Assembly: GCA_024234575.1 (NCBI GenBank)
Contig: JACKOB010000002.1
Location: forward strand, 1,612,001-1,676,000
DNA: 64,000 bases
Origin: Hahellaceae bacterium
Lineage (GTDB): Bacteria; Pseudomonadota; Gammaproteobacteria; Pseudomonadales; Oleiphilaceae
Direction of reading: 5' to 3'
Part shown: one piece after another, positions 9,307-17,702 of the stretch
Layout: each line of letters opens with the position of its first letter
Position numbering within the stretch: position 1 is the stretch's first letter
Notes under the pieces: generated by a model
What the model was told of the DNA's origin: nothing
Seen by the model: the letters and a program-made list of their open reading frames with translations, nothing else
The model's database searches: none
Program-made: the position numbers and the translations under genes

Positions 9307-10281
9307 ATGAAAATTAATAAGTTTTTAGCTGCGTTTACTTTGGTTGCCGCTTCGGCACAAGTTTGCGCTTCAGGTGCGACTGTTGATGCTGGCCTGCCGA
9401 GCTACACCAAGGCAAGCGGAGTCTCAGGCAACATCTCATCCGTGGGCTCTGACACGTTGGCGAACTTGATGACACTGTGGGCAGAAGATTTTAAACGTAA
9501 CTACCCTAATGTAAATATCCAGATTCAAGCAGCAGGTTCATCGACAGCTCCCCCAGCGCTGACTGAAGGCACCTCAAACTTTGGGCCAATGAGCCGCAAA
9601 ATGAAAGATAAGGAAATCGAAGCATTTGAGAAGAAATTCGGCTACGTTCCAACTGCTATTCCAGTAGCTATCGATGCTTTGGCCGTTTTTGTTAATAAGG
9701 ATAACCCAATCAAAGGTATGACTATCGCTCAGGTGGATGCGGTATTTTCGTCAACACGTAAGTGTGGTCATGACAAAGATGTACAGAACTGGGGTGATTT
9801 GGCAGTAGGCGGTGATTTGGCGAAAAGAAATATTCAACTCTACGGTCGTAACTCTGTATCGGGTACCTATGGGTACTTCAAAGACAAGGCGCTGTGCAAA
9901 GGTGACTACAAGAATAGTGTTAATGAGCAGCCTGGATCAGCATCGGTAGTTCAAGGTGTTTCTGAATCGGTAAACGGCATTGGCTACTCAGGCATCGGAT
10001 ACAAAACAGCGTCTGTTCGTGCTGTTGCCCTGGCTAAAAAAGAAGGCAGCGATTTTGTTGACGCAACGCCAGAAAACGCTGTTAGCGGTAACTATCCGCT
10101 GTCTCGTTTCTTGTGGGTTTACGTCAATAAAGCGCCGAACAAAGAGCTGGCACCAAATGTGGCTGAGTTTGTAAAACTGGTGCTTTCAAAGCAAGGCCAG
10201 GAAGTGGTTGTAAAGGATGGCTATGTGCCACTGCCTGCCTCGGTGACAGAAAAAACTCTGAAAGAGCTGGGATTGAAGTAA
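9307..10281 (+). CDS. pstS: Phosphate ABC transporter substrate-binding protein PstS
   Basis: Periplasmic phosphate-binding protein of the Pst ABC importer, 324 residues with signal peptide ([22 protein letters not shown]). Phosphate-binding family motifs include [35 protein letters not shown] and [19 protein letters not shown] at 9296-9300 is six bases before the ATG at 9307; a GTG one codon upstream (9304) is too close to it. It is preceded by a Pho box and followed by a strong terminator, so it can be made in excess over the permease genes downstream. This long form, with the [18 protein letters not shown] segment, is the Pseudomonas-like branch rather than the E. coli one. Confidence 0.95.
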   Translation: MKINKFLAAFTLVAASAQVCASGATVDAGLPSYTKASGVSGNISSVGSDTLANLMTLWAEDFKRNYPNVNIQIQAAGSSTAPPALTEGTSNFGPMSRKMKDKEIEAFEKKFGYVPTAIPVAIDALAVFVNKDNPIKGMTIAQVDAVFSSTRKCGHDKDVQNWGDLAVGGDLAKRNIQLYGRNSVSGTYGYFKDKALCKGDYKNSVNEQPGSASVVQGVSESVNGIGYSGIGYKTASVRAVALAKKEGSDFVDATPENAVSGNYPLSRFLWVYVNKAPNKELAPNVAEFVKLVLSKQGQEVVVKDGYVPLPASVTEKTLKELGLK

Positions 10282-10291
10282 GCAATACCAG

Positions 10292-10325
10292 CAACAAAAA
10301 AGGGGCTAAGGCCCCTTTTTTGTTG
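10292..10325 (+). terminator. Terminator between pstS and pstC
   Basis: Perfect 15-base stem: CAACAAAAAAGGGGC (10292-10306) with GCCCCTTTTTTGTTG (10311-10325), 4-base loop, T-run inside the 3' arm. The symmetric A/T runs mean it can work on either strand. Confidence 0.92.
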
Positions 10326-10434
10326 CGCGAACGGCACCTGAGAGACATCGCCAGGTACCGGTTTATTTTGATTCACAGGCACCATGTTGTTTAAGGCAGT
10401 TTGTCTTGGGCAAATTATAATTAATATGACAACA

Positions 10435-10468
10435 CTGTAATATAAGTGTCATATTTCGGCGGTATTGT
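10435..10468 (+). promoter_or_regulatory. Second Pho box and -10 element, before pstC
   Basis: CTGTAAT (10435-10441), ATAA, GTGTCAT (10446-10452), then a TATTGT -10 element starting 10 bases later (10463-10468). Same geometry as the pstS site. It gives pstCAB-phoU its own PhoB-dependent promoter beyond the pstS terminator. Confidence 0.87.
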
Positions 10469-10497
10469 GACCGGACTAATAGCGTGAGTGAAGAAAA

Positions 10498-12774
10498 ATG
10501 CATCAGACGATTGAAAAAACAAAGCCTGATCTGGACCTGGAGTCCCCGCAAATTCTGAAGTATCGAAAAATACGCGTGCTTAAGGATAAAGCAGCCCGGA
10601 TCTCCATTGGTATGGGTGGTATCAGCGTTATCATAGCCATCATGCTGATCTTCTTTTATCTATTATACGAAGTTGCCCCTTTGTTTAAGTCGGCTCATGT
10701 TGAGCAGATAGCAGAGTTTAACGTGCCAGCTGCAGATAAAGGGGAAACACTATTTCTTGCGGTGGAAGAGCAGGTAGAAAAAGCAATGCGGGTGACTTCG
10801 CAAGGGTATCTCGTGTTTTTTAATACTGTTGATGGCGAGGTTGTTTTGCAAGAGCGCCTGCCCGTACCAGAGGGTGTTACCGTCACTTCTTTGGCAGAAG
10901 CATCGCCATCCAGTCGTATCCTGGTTGCAGGGTTAAGCAATGGCCATGCGATAGTTTTCAAACACAGCTATAAAAGTACCTATCCAAATGACGTGCGAGT
11001 TATTACCCCATACGTAGAGTTTCCCGTAGGCAAAGAGCTGATCGAACTCGTGGGCGGCAAGTCACTGCGACAGATGGCGGTAAGAAGTACAGACTCCGCG
11101 TTATATATAGCTGCGCTGGCGGAAGATGATCATGTGTATACCGCCTATTTTGTGAAGGAAGAAGACTTTCTCACTGGCGGCGTTGTACTTGAGCGAGAAA
11201 GCGCGGAAGCACCATATTTTGAAGGCCGGGCACAAAAAGTACTCATTGACCCGACCCTGAGCTGGATGTACCTGTTGCTCAACGAAAAAGAAATGCTGAT
11301 TTACGATCTAAGAGACAAGGCAAAGCCTGTCTTTAATGGCAAAGTGCAGCTGTCCGGAAAGGATAGCAAAGTAACTGACATCGCATTTTTACTAGGTGGC
11401 GCTTCGCTGTTGGTGGGTGATTCGGCAGGTAAGGTTAGCCAGTGGTTTATGGTCAGGGATGATGAAAACGTCTATCAGCTGACGAAGGTCAGAAGTTTCG
11501 AGCACACAGCAGATGCGGTGGTCACCATCGCCCCGGAAGAGCGTCGTAAAGGGTTTGTTGTTGTGGATGCGGCAGGTAATTTGTCAATTTACAACGCTAC
11601 GGCTAATCGGAATTTGCTGAATATGTCATTGCCTGATATCTCGGTGTCACACCTGACGGTGGCTCCGCGGGCTAATAATGCACTCTTACAATCGACAAAT
11701 AATACCATTTTGGTTTTTGCCATTGAAAATGAGCACCCCGAAGTGTCCTGGGCGGCGCTGTGGCAGAAAGTCTGGTACGAGGGCTACGAAGGGCCTGATT
11801 ATATTTGGCAGTCTTCGGCGGCTACCAACGATTTTGAACCAAAATACAGCCTGATGCCGCTCGTCTTCGGTACGCTGAAAGCGGCGTTTTACGCGATGTT
11901 GATTGCAACGCCACTGGCTATCGGTGGTGCACTATATACCGCCTACTTTATGGCACCGGCTCTGCGCAAAAAAGTTAAACCCGCAATCGAGCTAATGGAA
12001 GCCTTACCAACAGTTATTCTTGGATTTCTTGCCGGGCTATTTTTTGCGCCCTTTATGGAAGCCAATCTCCCAGGTGTATTTACCATTCTTATATTGATGC
12101 CAGTTGGGGTGCTGTTGTTTGGTTTTGCCTGGGCTAATTCACCCGCATCTGTTCGGCACTTGATTCCCGAAGGTTGGTCTCCCATTTTGCTGGTGCCGGT
12201 GGTTTTGCTGATTGGTTGGGGAAGCTTTGCGATTAGTCCTGGCGTGGAGGCGTTGTTTTTTGGCGGCGATATGCGTAGCTGGATTACCAGCGAATTGGGG
12301 CTCGATTTTGACCAGCGTAATGCTTTGGTCGTTGGTGCGGCTATGGGGTTTGCTGTTATCCCGACTATTTTCTCGATCACTGAAGACGCCATATTCAGCG
12401 TGCCTAAACACCTTAGCTATGGTTCTCTTGCACTCGGTGCAACGCAATGGCAAACCATGATGCGAGTCATCCTGCCAACTGCCAGTCCAGGTATTTTTTC
12501 TGCGGTGATGATCGGCATGGGACGTGCGGTCGGGGAGACAATGATCGTGCTGATGGCAACGGGTAATACGCCGATTATGGACGTTAATATTTTTGAGGGT
12601 ATGCGCACACTTTCGGCAAATATCGCGGTTGAAATGCCCGAGTCTGAAGTGGGTAGCACGCATTTTCGTATTCTCTTTTTAGCGGCGTTTGTCCTATTTA
12701 TTTTCACCTTTATCGTGAATACCTGTGCAGAGTATGTCAGGCAGCGGTTGCGCAACAAGTACAGTGTTATCTAG
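10498..12774 (+). CDS. pstC: Phosphate ABC transporter permease PstC with large extracytoplasmic domain
   Basis: 758 residues, more than twice the ~320 of E. coli PstC. One membrane segment (~34-58) leads into a ~390-residue soluble domain with repeated WD/propeller-like strands (SKVTDIAFLLGGASLLVGDSAG, RILVAGLSNGHAIVF). A standard ABC permease domain follows from ~450 (MPLVFGTLKAAFYAMLIATPLAIGGALY), with the EAA loop GSLALGATQWQTMMRVILP (~641). Long PstC forms are known in Pseudomonas and relatives. It pairs with PstA to form the channel. It is the first gene after the second Pho box. The propeller reading is from sequence pattern only. Confidence 0.93.
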   Translation: MHQTIEKTKPDLDLESPQILKYRKIRVLKDKAARISIGMGGISVIIAIMLIFFYLLYEVAPLFKSAHVEQIAEFNVPAADKGETLFLAVEEQVEKAMRVTSQGYLVFFNTVDGEVVLQERLPVPEGVTVTSLAEASPSSRILVAGLSNGHAIVFKHSYKSTYPNDVRVITPYVEFPVGKELIELVGGKSLRQMAVRSTDSALYIAALAEDDHVYTAYFVKEEDFLTGGVVLERESAEAPYFEGRAQKVLIDPTLSWMYLLLNEKEMLIYDLRDKAKPVFNGKVQLSGKDSKVTDIAFLLGGASLLVGDSAGKVSQWFMVRDDENVYQLTKVRSFEHTADAVVTIAPEERRKGFVVVDAAGNLSIYNATANRNLLNMSLPDISVSHLTVAPRANNALLQSTNNTILVFAIENEHPEVSWAALWQKVWYEGYEGPDYIWQSSAATNDFEPKYSLMPLVFGTLKAAFYAMLIATPLAIGGALYTAYFMAPALRKKVKPAIELMEALPTVILGFLAGLFFAPFMEANLPGVFTILILMPVGVLLFGFAWANSPASVRHLIPEGWSPILLVPVVLLIGWGSFAISPGVEALFFGGDMRSWITSELGLDFDQRNALVVGAAMGFAVIPTIFSITEDAIFSVPKHLSYGSLALGATQWQTMMRVILPTASPGIFSAVMIGMGRAVGETMIVLMATGNTPIMDVNIFEGMRTLSANIAVEMPESEVGSTHFRILFLAAFVLFIFTFIVNTCAEYVRQRLRNKYSVI

Positions 12775-12825
12775 TCACTGAGTTGTTGATATACAGGTAA
12801 TTAAACAGTATTTGAGGAATTAATA

Positions 12826-14487
12826 ATGCGTATGCCAATGAGAAATTGGGCCTCAGCCGGTGAACCTTGGGTCTGGTTGAATGCCGCTGCCGTTACGGCG
12901 AGCCTGGTGATGGTTTTTGGTCTGTTGGGCCTGATAGCAGTTAAAGGTTTAGCACATTTTTGGCCACACGATATTCTGGAGGCTGACTATGTCGCCGGGA
13001 GCGTGCAGCAGGTTATTATGGGGGAGTTTGTTGAGTCCGAAGAGGTGCCTGCAGGGCAGCTGACTACGGCCGGAGTTAGTGTTCCGGACGGTGTTGAATT
13101 TATGCAGCGTGATCTTTTGAAAATCGGTAACCGGGATGTGGGCGGTTTCGATTTTCGCTGGATGCTGGATGCGGACCTTAAGAATAAGCGCTATCCGAAA
13201 GACGCGATTGCTATCGAGCGCCGCGAATGGGGTAATTTCTACGGCTACTTAGTGAGCGTCATGGAAGATGGCCGCGTGATAGCAGAAGGCGAGCTGGCGT
13301 GGAATGTTTTGCAAGAGCGACTGCAGCGTGCTTTAGGCTTGCACGATCAGATATATAAAATTGAGAAAAATGAGATTGGCTCAGTTAACTATACGATCGA
13401 ACGCATGCGTCTAAAAGAGCGGGGATACGAGCTGGATGGTAGCTATACGGCAGAAAAACAGGCCGAGATTGCGGCGATTCGATCAGAGCAGGAGACTATC
13501 TACAAAAGTTTGCAGGAGTCATTGATCGACCTATATACCCAGGCAAATCGGGATAGTATTAAGGTGAGAACGGCGCAGGGACAGGAAATAACGCTGCCAC
13601 TGGAAAAAATAGTGCGTGTTTTCCGTCCGAATGCGATGAGCTTGTCGGCAAAGCTATCCTTCTATGGTGAAAAGTTATGGGAATTTGTTGCCGATGATCC
13701 TCGCGAAGCAAATACAGAAGGCGGTATTTTCCCGGCGATATATGGCACCGTTCTGATGGTCGTTATCATGTCTATTCTGGTGACTCCTATGGGCGTTGTG
13801 GCAGCAATATATCTGCGTGAATACGCACATCAAGGTGCGATGACGAGAATTATACGAATAGCTGTCAACAACCTGGCCGGTGTGCCGTCTATTGTTTACG
13901 GTGTATTTGGTTTGGGTTTTTTTATCTACTTTGTCGGCTCAGGCATCGATCAGGCTATGTTCCCAGAAGCCTTGCCATCACCAACTTTTGGCACACCCGG
14001 TTTGATGTGGGCCTCAATCACTCTGGCACTACTGACTTTGCCAGTCGTTATTGTGGCAACGGAAGAGGGGCTGTCGCGTATACCTAGAACTATGCGTGAA
14101 GGTAGTCTGGCTTTGGGGGCTACCAAGGCAGAAACGTTATGGAGAGTAATTATCCCAATGGCCAGTCCGGCGATTATGACTGGTGTTATTCTAGCAATCG
14201 CGCGCGCGGCAGGTGAAGTGGCCCCATTGATGTTGGTGGGAGTTGTAAAGCTCGCACCGTCACTACCTCTGGACGGTAACTATCCTTTTTTACATTTGGA
14301 CCAGAAGTTCATGCACTTAGGATTTCATATCTATGATGTCGGCTTTCAAAGTCCTAACGTTGAAGCAGCACGGCCTTTGGTTTATGCCACATCACTATTA
14401 CTCGTGCTGGTTATCGCACTGCTGAATATGAGTGCTGTATCTATTCGAAATCGACTGCGTGAGAAATATAAAGCGCTGGAAATGTAA
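12826..14487 (+). CDS. pstA: Phosphate ABC transporter permease PstA with DUF3333-like N-terminal extension
   Basis: 553 residues against ~296 in E. coli. After a membrane segment (~25-48) comes a ~250-residue extracytoplasmic region resembling the DUF3333 extension of long PstA proteins (GNRDVGGFDFRWMLDADLKN, RREWGNFYGYLVS). The ABC permease domain starts at ~300 (FPAIYGTVLMVVIMSILVTPMG), with the EAA loop GSLALGATKAETLWRVIIP (~425). It lies 51 bases after pstC in the same operon. The paired long extensions of PstC and PstA suggest they contact each other or PstS in the periplasm (inference). Confidence 0.94.
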   Translation: MRMPMRNWASAGEPWVWLNAAAVTASLVMVFGLLGLIAVKGLAHFWPHDILEADYVAGSVQQVIMGEFVESEEVPAGQLTTAGVSVPDGVEFMQRDLLKIGNRDVGGFDFRWMLDADLKNKRYPKDAIAIERREWGNFYGYLVSVMEDGRVIAEGELAWNVLQERLQRALGLHDQIYKIEKNEIGSVNYTIERMRLKERGYELDGSYTAEKQAEIAAIRSEQETIYKSLQESLIDLYTQANRDSIKVRTAQGQEITLPLEKIVRVFRPNAMSLSAKLSFYGEKLWEFVADDPREANTEGGIFPAIYGTVLMVVIMSILVTPMGVVAAIYLREYAHQGAMTRIIRIAVNNLAGVPSIVYGVFGLGFFIYFVGSGIDQAMFPEALPSPTFGTPGLMWASITLALLTLPVVIVATEEGLSRIPRTMREGSLALGATKAETLWRVIIPMASPAIMTGVILAIARAAGEVAPLMLVGVVKLAPSLPLDGNYPFLHLDQKFMHLGFHIYDVGFQSPNVEAARPLVYATSLLLVLVIALLNMSAVSIRNRLREKYKALEM

Positions 14488-14530
14488 TAGATCGACCTTT
14501 AATTGAATACAGATACTCGGGAGACCGATC

Positions 14531-15427
14531 ATGGTAAGCACAATGCAACTAACACAACAGGATGAGGCAATGAAAGAAACGGCTGCCCAGAAGACGGCTA
14601 GCGCTCGTCGAACCCACAGTATAGATATTAGTGCCATTGGCTCAGGTAGTAAGAATCTTCGTATCGAAAACGAAGAAATCGCCATGTGCGTAAATGATTT
14701 ACAGCTCCATTATGGCGAAAAACGCGCGTTACATGGCATTAATATGCAGATTCCGAAGAAGCGGGTAACGGCGTTTATCGGTCCATCTGGTTGTGGCAAA
14801 TCAACACTTTTGCGCTGCTTTAATCGCATGAATGACCTGGTTGATGGTTGTCGTATTGATGGGGAAGTGTTGATTGATGATCAGAATATCTATCAGCGTG
14901 CCGTTGATGTGGCTGATTTACGTCGCCGCGTGGGCATGGTGTTTCAGAAGCCCAACCCCTTTCCAAAAAGCATTTATGAAAACGTCGCTTACGGCCTTAG
15001 AATCCAAGGTATTAATAAAAAAAGAGTGTTGGATGAAACCGTAGAATGGTCTTTACGCTCTGCGGCCTTGTGGGATGAAGTAAAAGACCGGCTTGACGAT
15101 AGCGCTTTGGGGCTCTCTGGCGGACAGCAACAGCGGCTTGTTATTGCCCGCACCGTTGCAGTAAAGCCTGAAGTACTGTTGCTGGACGAACCGGCTTCCG
15201 CACTTGACCCGTTGTCGACGTTGAAAGTAGAAGAGCTTATTCACGAACTGAAAGACGATTACACGATTGTTATTGTTACCCACAATATGCAGCAGGCGGC
15301 GCGAGTTTCAGACTATACTGCCTTCATGTATATGGGTGACCTAGTTGAGTTCGGTTCAACGGACGATCTGTTTACAAATCCACAAAAGACACAAACTGAA
15401 GATTATATTACCGGCCGTTACGGCTAG
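14531..15427 (+). CDS. pstB: Phosphate ABC transporter ATPase PstB
   Basis: 298-residue ABC ATPase driving phosphate import. Walker [10 protein letters not shown] (~83), Q-loop [16 protein letters not shown] typical of PstB, signature LSGGQQQRL (~194), Walker [13 protein letters not shown] (~215) and H-loop IVTHNMQQA (~247). The N-terminal ~50 residues before the ABC domain are longer than in E. coli PstB; internal ATGs exist, but GGGAG about 8 bases before 14531 supports this start. It is fourth in the pst operon, 43 bases after pstA. Confidence 0.95.
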   Translation: MVSTMQLTQQDEAMKETAAQKTASARRTHSIDISAIGSGSKNLRIENEEIAMCVNDLQLHYGEKRALHGINMQIPKKRVTAFIGPSGCGKSTLLRCFNRMNDLVDGCRIDGEVLIDDQNIYQRAVDVADLRRRVGMVFQKPNPFPKSIYENVAYGLRIQGINKKRVLDETVEWSLRSAALWDEVKDRLDDSALGLSGGQQQRLVIARTVAVKPEVLLLDEPASALDPLSTLKVEELIHELKDDYTIVIVTHNMQQAARVSDYTAFMYMGDLVEFGSTDDLFTNPQKTQTEDYITGRYG

Positions 15428-15515
15428 TTTTATAGCAATGTAATCTGGTTAGGATGGCTGCCTCCTATGAGAGGTAATGTCGGTGCAATAAGTTTAAAGA
15501 AATATGAGGTTTAGC

Positions 15516-16241
15516 ATGGATTCGTCTTCGAAAGAGTTTGCTGGTCATATCTCCCAGCAGTTCAACAACGAGCTCAGTGAGTTGAAAAATCATCTGTTGG
15601 TTATGGGTGGGTTGGTTGAGCAGCAGGTGGTTGATGCGGTTCAGGCTTTCGTCAGTCTCGACAGCGGCTTTGCTGAAGAAGTCCGAGGCCGTGATGTGGA
15701 TGTCGACAAGCTGGAGGTATTGATAGACGAAGAGTGCGTGCAGGTGATTGCCAAGCGTCAGCCTGCAGCAAAAGATCTGCGATTGGTAGTATCTGTTGCT
15801 AAAATGGTAAACGACCTTGAACGTATTGGTGATGAAGCCAAAAAAATTGCCAAGATTGCTGTTGCCATGGCAGAAGAAGGGGAGTCTCCGCGCGGCTATG
15901 TTGAAGTCCGCCATATTGGTGAGCATGTTGCCAAAATGGTACGGGATGCACTGGATTGCTTCGCACGATTGGATGTAGAGCCAGCGTTGGAAATCATGAA
16001 AGAAGACAAAGTGGTCGATGATGAGTACAAGTCGGCTACACGGGCACTGATAACCTTTATGATGGAAGATCCACGCAGTATTTCACGTATTCTTAATGTG
16101 ATGTGGGTGCTACGGGCTTTGGAGCGCGTTGGTGATCACGCTCAAAATATCGCCGAGCATGTTATTTATATGGTCAAGGGTGAAGATGTGCGTCATGTAC
16201 CCCTTGATCAGGTACAAAATGTGATACAAAAGAAAAACTAA
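15516..16241 (+). CDS. phoU: Phosphate signalling protein PhoU
   Basis: 242 residues from the ATG at 15516, chosen because GAGG (15506-15509) sits six bases upstream; an in-frame ATG at 15504 has no such site. It has two PhoU three-helix bundles. Each has the metal-binding acidic pattern (VNDLERIGDEAKKIAKIA in the first, RALERVGDHAQNIAEHVIYM in the second). PhoU links PstB to PhoR and represses the Pho regulon when phosphate is plentiful. It is last of the pst operon. phoR lies about 12.6 kb away at 28868-30169. Confidence 0.95.
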   Translation: MDSSSKEFAGHISQQFNNELSELKNHLLVMGGLVEQQVVDAVQAFVSLDSGFAEEVRGRDVDVDKLEVLIDEECVQVIAKRQPAAKDLRLVVSVAKMVNDLERIGDEAKKIAKIAVAMAEEGESPRGYVEVRHIGEHVAKMVRDALDCFARLDVEPALEIMKEDKVVDDEYKSATRALITFMMEDPRSISRILNVMWVLRALERVGDHAQNIAEHVIYMVKGEDVRHVPLDQVQNVIQKKN

Positions 16242-16390
16242 CAAGCGATGTGACTAGCGTATTGATTGCTGCTGTATTAGTCATATCGTTCAAAATAGTG
16301 CCGAAGGCTAACCACTTGTGAAATTCATACAGGTGTCTGGGAATTGTTGGTCTGTCACTTTCGCTAAAACTGACGGGCAGGGTGTTGCCG

Positions 16391-16609
16391 TCAGTCTTCT
16401 TTATGGCCTGTTGCATGTCTGTATGCATCATAGCCATAGCGTAATAATCGTACTTTTTCCAAAGCACCCAGATCTTTAGGCCAATTTCGTGGTGAACCAT
16501 TAAAGTTGCGACCCGGACGGCCATCAAATTTAATCGAGAAGCCTGAACTGTGTGTGGCCGTGCAGGTTGAGAGGTCAACGTTCCATGCTGTGTAGTCAAT
16601 TGTGTCCAT
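16391..16609 (-). CDS. Small conserved-looking hypothetical protein
   Basis: 72 residues on the strand opposite phoU. The composition is that of a folded protein (SGFSIKFDGRPGRNFNGSP, ALEKVRLLRYGYDAYRHA), with a Gly/Pro/Asn-rich centre and a C-terminal amphipathic helix. It has no signal peptide or membrane segment. A GAGA/AGGA-rich stretch precedes the ATG. It lies between phoU and the DUF2059-like gene, transcribed toward phoU. I do not recognise the family. An overlapping longer frame on the same strand runs into phoU and looks like a shadow. Confidence 0.55.
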   Translation of the reverse strand: MDTIDYTAWNVDLSTCTATHSSGFSIKFDGRPGRNFNGSPRNWPKDLGALEKVRLLRYGYDAYRHATGHKED

Positions 16610-16756
16610 TCGATTCTCTGTCCTGAAACTCTTTAGACTTAAATAGGGCTAGAAGGTAGTATTCTAAAGGATTATTCTGGCCAATCAAATAATTATACGG
16701 CAGCAGTTTTTGAGCGCATTAGAATCAACACAATGATAACGAAACGGGAGCGGTAA

Positions 16757-17629
16757 ATGGCAGGTTTTATTAAATGGATTTGTGGGTCACTAATATTATT
16801 CTGGGCACAGTTGCCTTTTGTTTACGCAGCAGAGAGTGCCCCGTCACAGGTCGCAACAGCGCAAGTTGGCCATCGTGCCCTGGTGACTCAGGTCTATACC
16901 GAATCTGGCCTCGAAGAGATGGTGAAACGTTTTCCTGAGTTACTGAAGGAAGGGGTTGCTGGAGGAATGAACGAGACCGGTCAGCAGGATAAAAACTTTG
17001 TACGTGAGCTATCCTCTATTATCGATTCTGCCATTGATGAAAAAATAATGGGGGAAAAGATTCAACAGCATTTAGGAGGCGGACTGACAGATACGCAATT
17101 AACATCAGTGATGACCTGGTTAAATTCCAGTATTGGTACAAAAGTCATCGCCCTTGAGAAAAAAGCGGTAACGACTGACAGCGTCAAGGAAATGGAAGCA
17201 AAAGTTGTTGAATTGCAAAGAAAATACAAAGGTAGTGAAAGAGAGCGTCAGTTTGCCGCGTTTGATAAAGCCACTGAAATGACAGAGGCATCACTGGAAA
17301 CCGCCATGGCAGTTCAGGTAGCCCTCGCTGGTGCCTTTGCCAGCGCTGGTGAGGGTGCCAGCCCGCTAACCTATGAACAATTGCAAGAGATTGTCGAGGC
17401 TAATCGTTTTATGACGAGGGGTTTGATAGGACAGCAAGTCTACACAAGCTTTCTATATACCTATGAACCCTTGTCTAAAGAAGAGTTGCAAGCATACATA
17501 GACTTTGCAGAGTCTGATGATGGTTCGCGTTATTTCAGAGTCATTAATGCCGCATTGCGAGACGTATTGATAGAGCCATCTCGTGAGATAGGAAAAAATA
17601 TTATGCGTGTCGCTTTGGAGGCTAAGTGA
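16757..17629 (+). CDS. Secreted protein with two DUF2059-like segments
   Basis: 290 residues with a signal peptide (MAGFIKWICGSLILFWAQLPFVYA). Two helical segments resemble the DUF2059 pattern, a short domain of unknown function: LTDTQLTSVMTWLNSSIGTK (~112) and LSKEELQAYIDFAESDDGS (~240). The rest is helical. GGGAG lies six bases before the ATG. It is first in a rightward run with the CHAD and ParA genes (gap to the CHAD ATG 73 bases). A periplasmic protein beside two cytosolic ones is odd, so shared function is uncertain. Confidence 0.75.
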   Translation: MAGFIKWICGSLILFWAQLPFVYAAESAPSQVATAQVGHRALVTQVYTESGLEEMVKRFPELLKEGVAGGMNETGQQDKNFVRELSSIIDSAIDEKIMGEKIQQHLGGGLTDTQLTSVMTWLNSSIGTKVIALEKKAVTTDSVKEMEAKVVELQRKYKGSERERQFAAFDKATEMTEASLETAMAVQVALAGAFASAGEGASPLTYEQLQEIVEANRFMTRGLIGQQVYTSFLYTYEPLSKEELQAYIDFAESDDGSRYFRVINAALRDVLIEPSREIGKNIMRVALEAK

Positions 17630-17663
17630 TTGTCATATCGGTGACATGGTTTGAATTTAGTCT
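17630..17663 (+). promoter_or_regulatory. Weak Pho-box-like element before the CHAD gene
   Basis: TTGTCAT (17630-17636), ATCG, GTGACAT (17641-17647). The first half fits a PhoB half-site; the second has two mismatches. A -10-like TAGTCT begins 10 bases later. The sequence also reads as a TGTCA/TGACA dyad. Clearly weaker than the pstS and pstC boxes. Confidence 0.3.
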
Positions 17664-17702
17664 TATGAGTCACTCACATTAAATTATTTGAAAAGGCCAG
17701 TT

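Noticed and set aside
16174..16599. 141-residue open frame on the minus strand over the end of phoU
   Set aside because: It overlaps phoU and the 72-residue small gene in another frame; composition is Met/His/Thr-rich with no domain, typical of a shadow.
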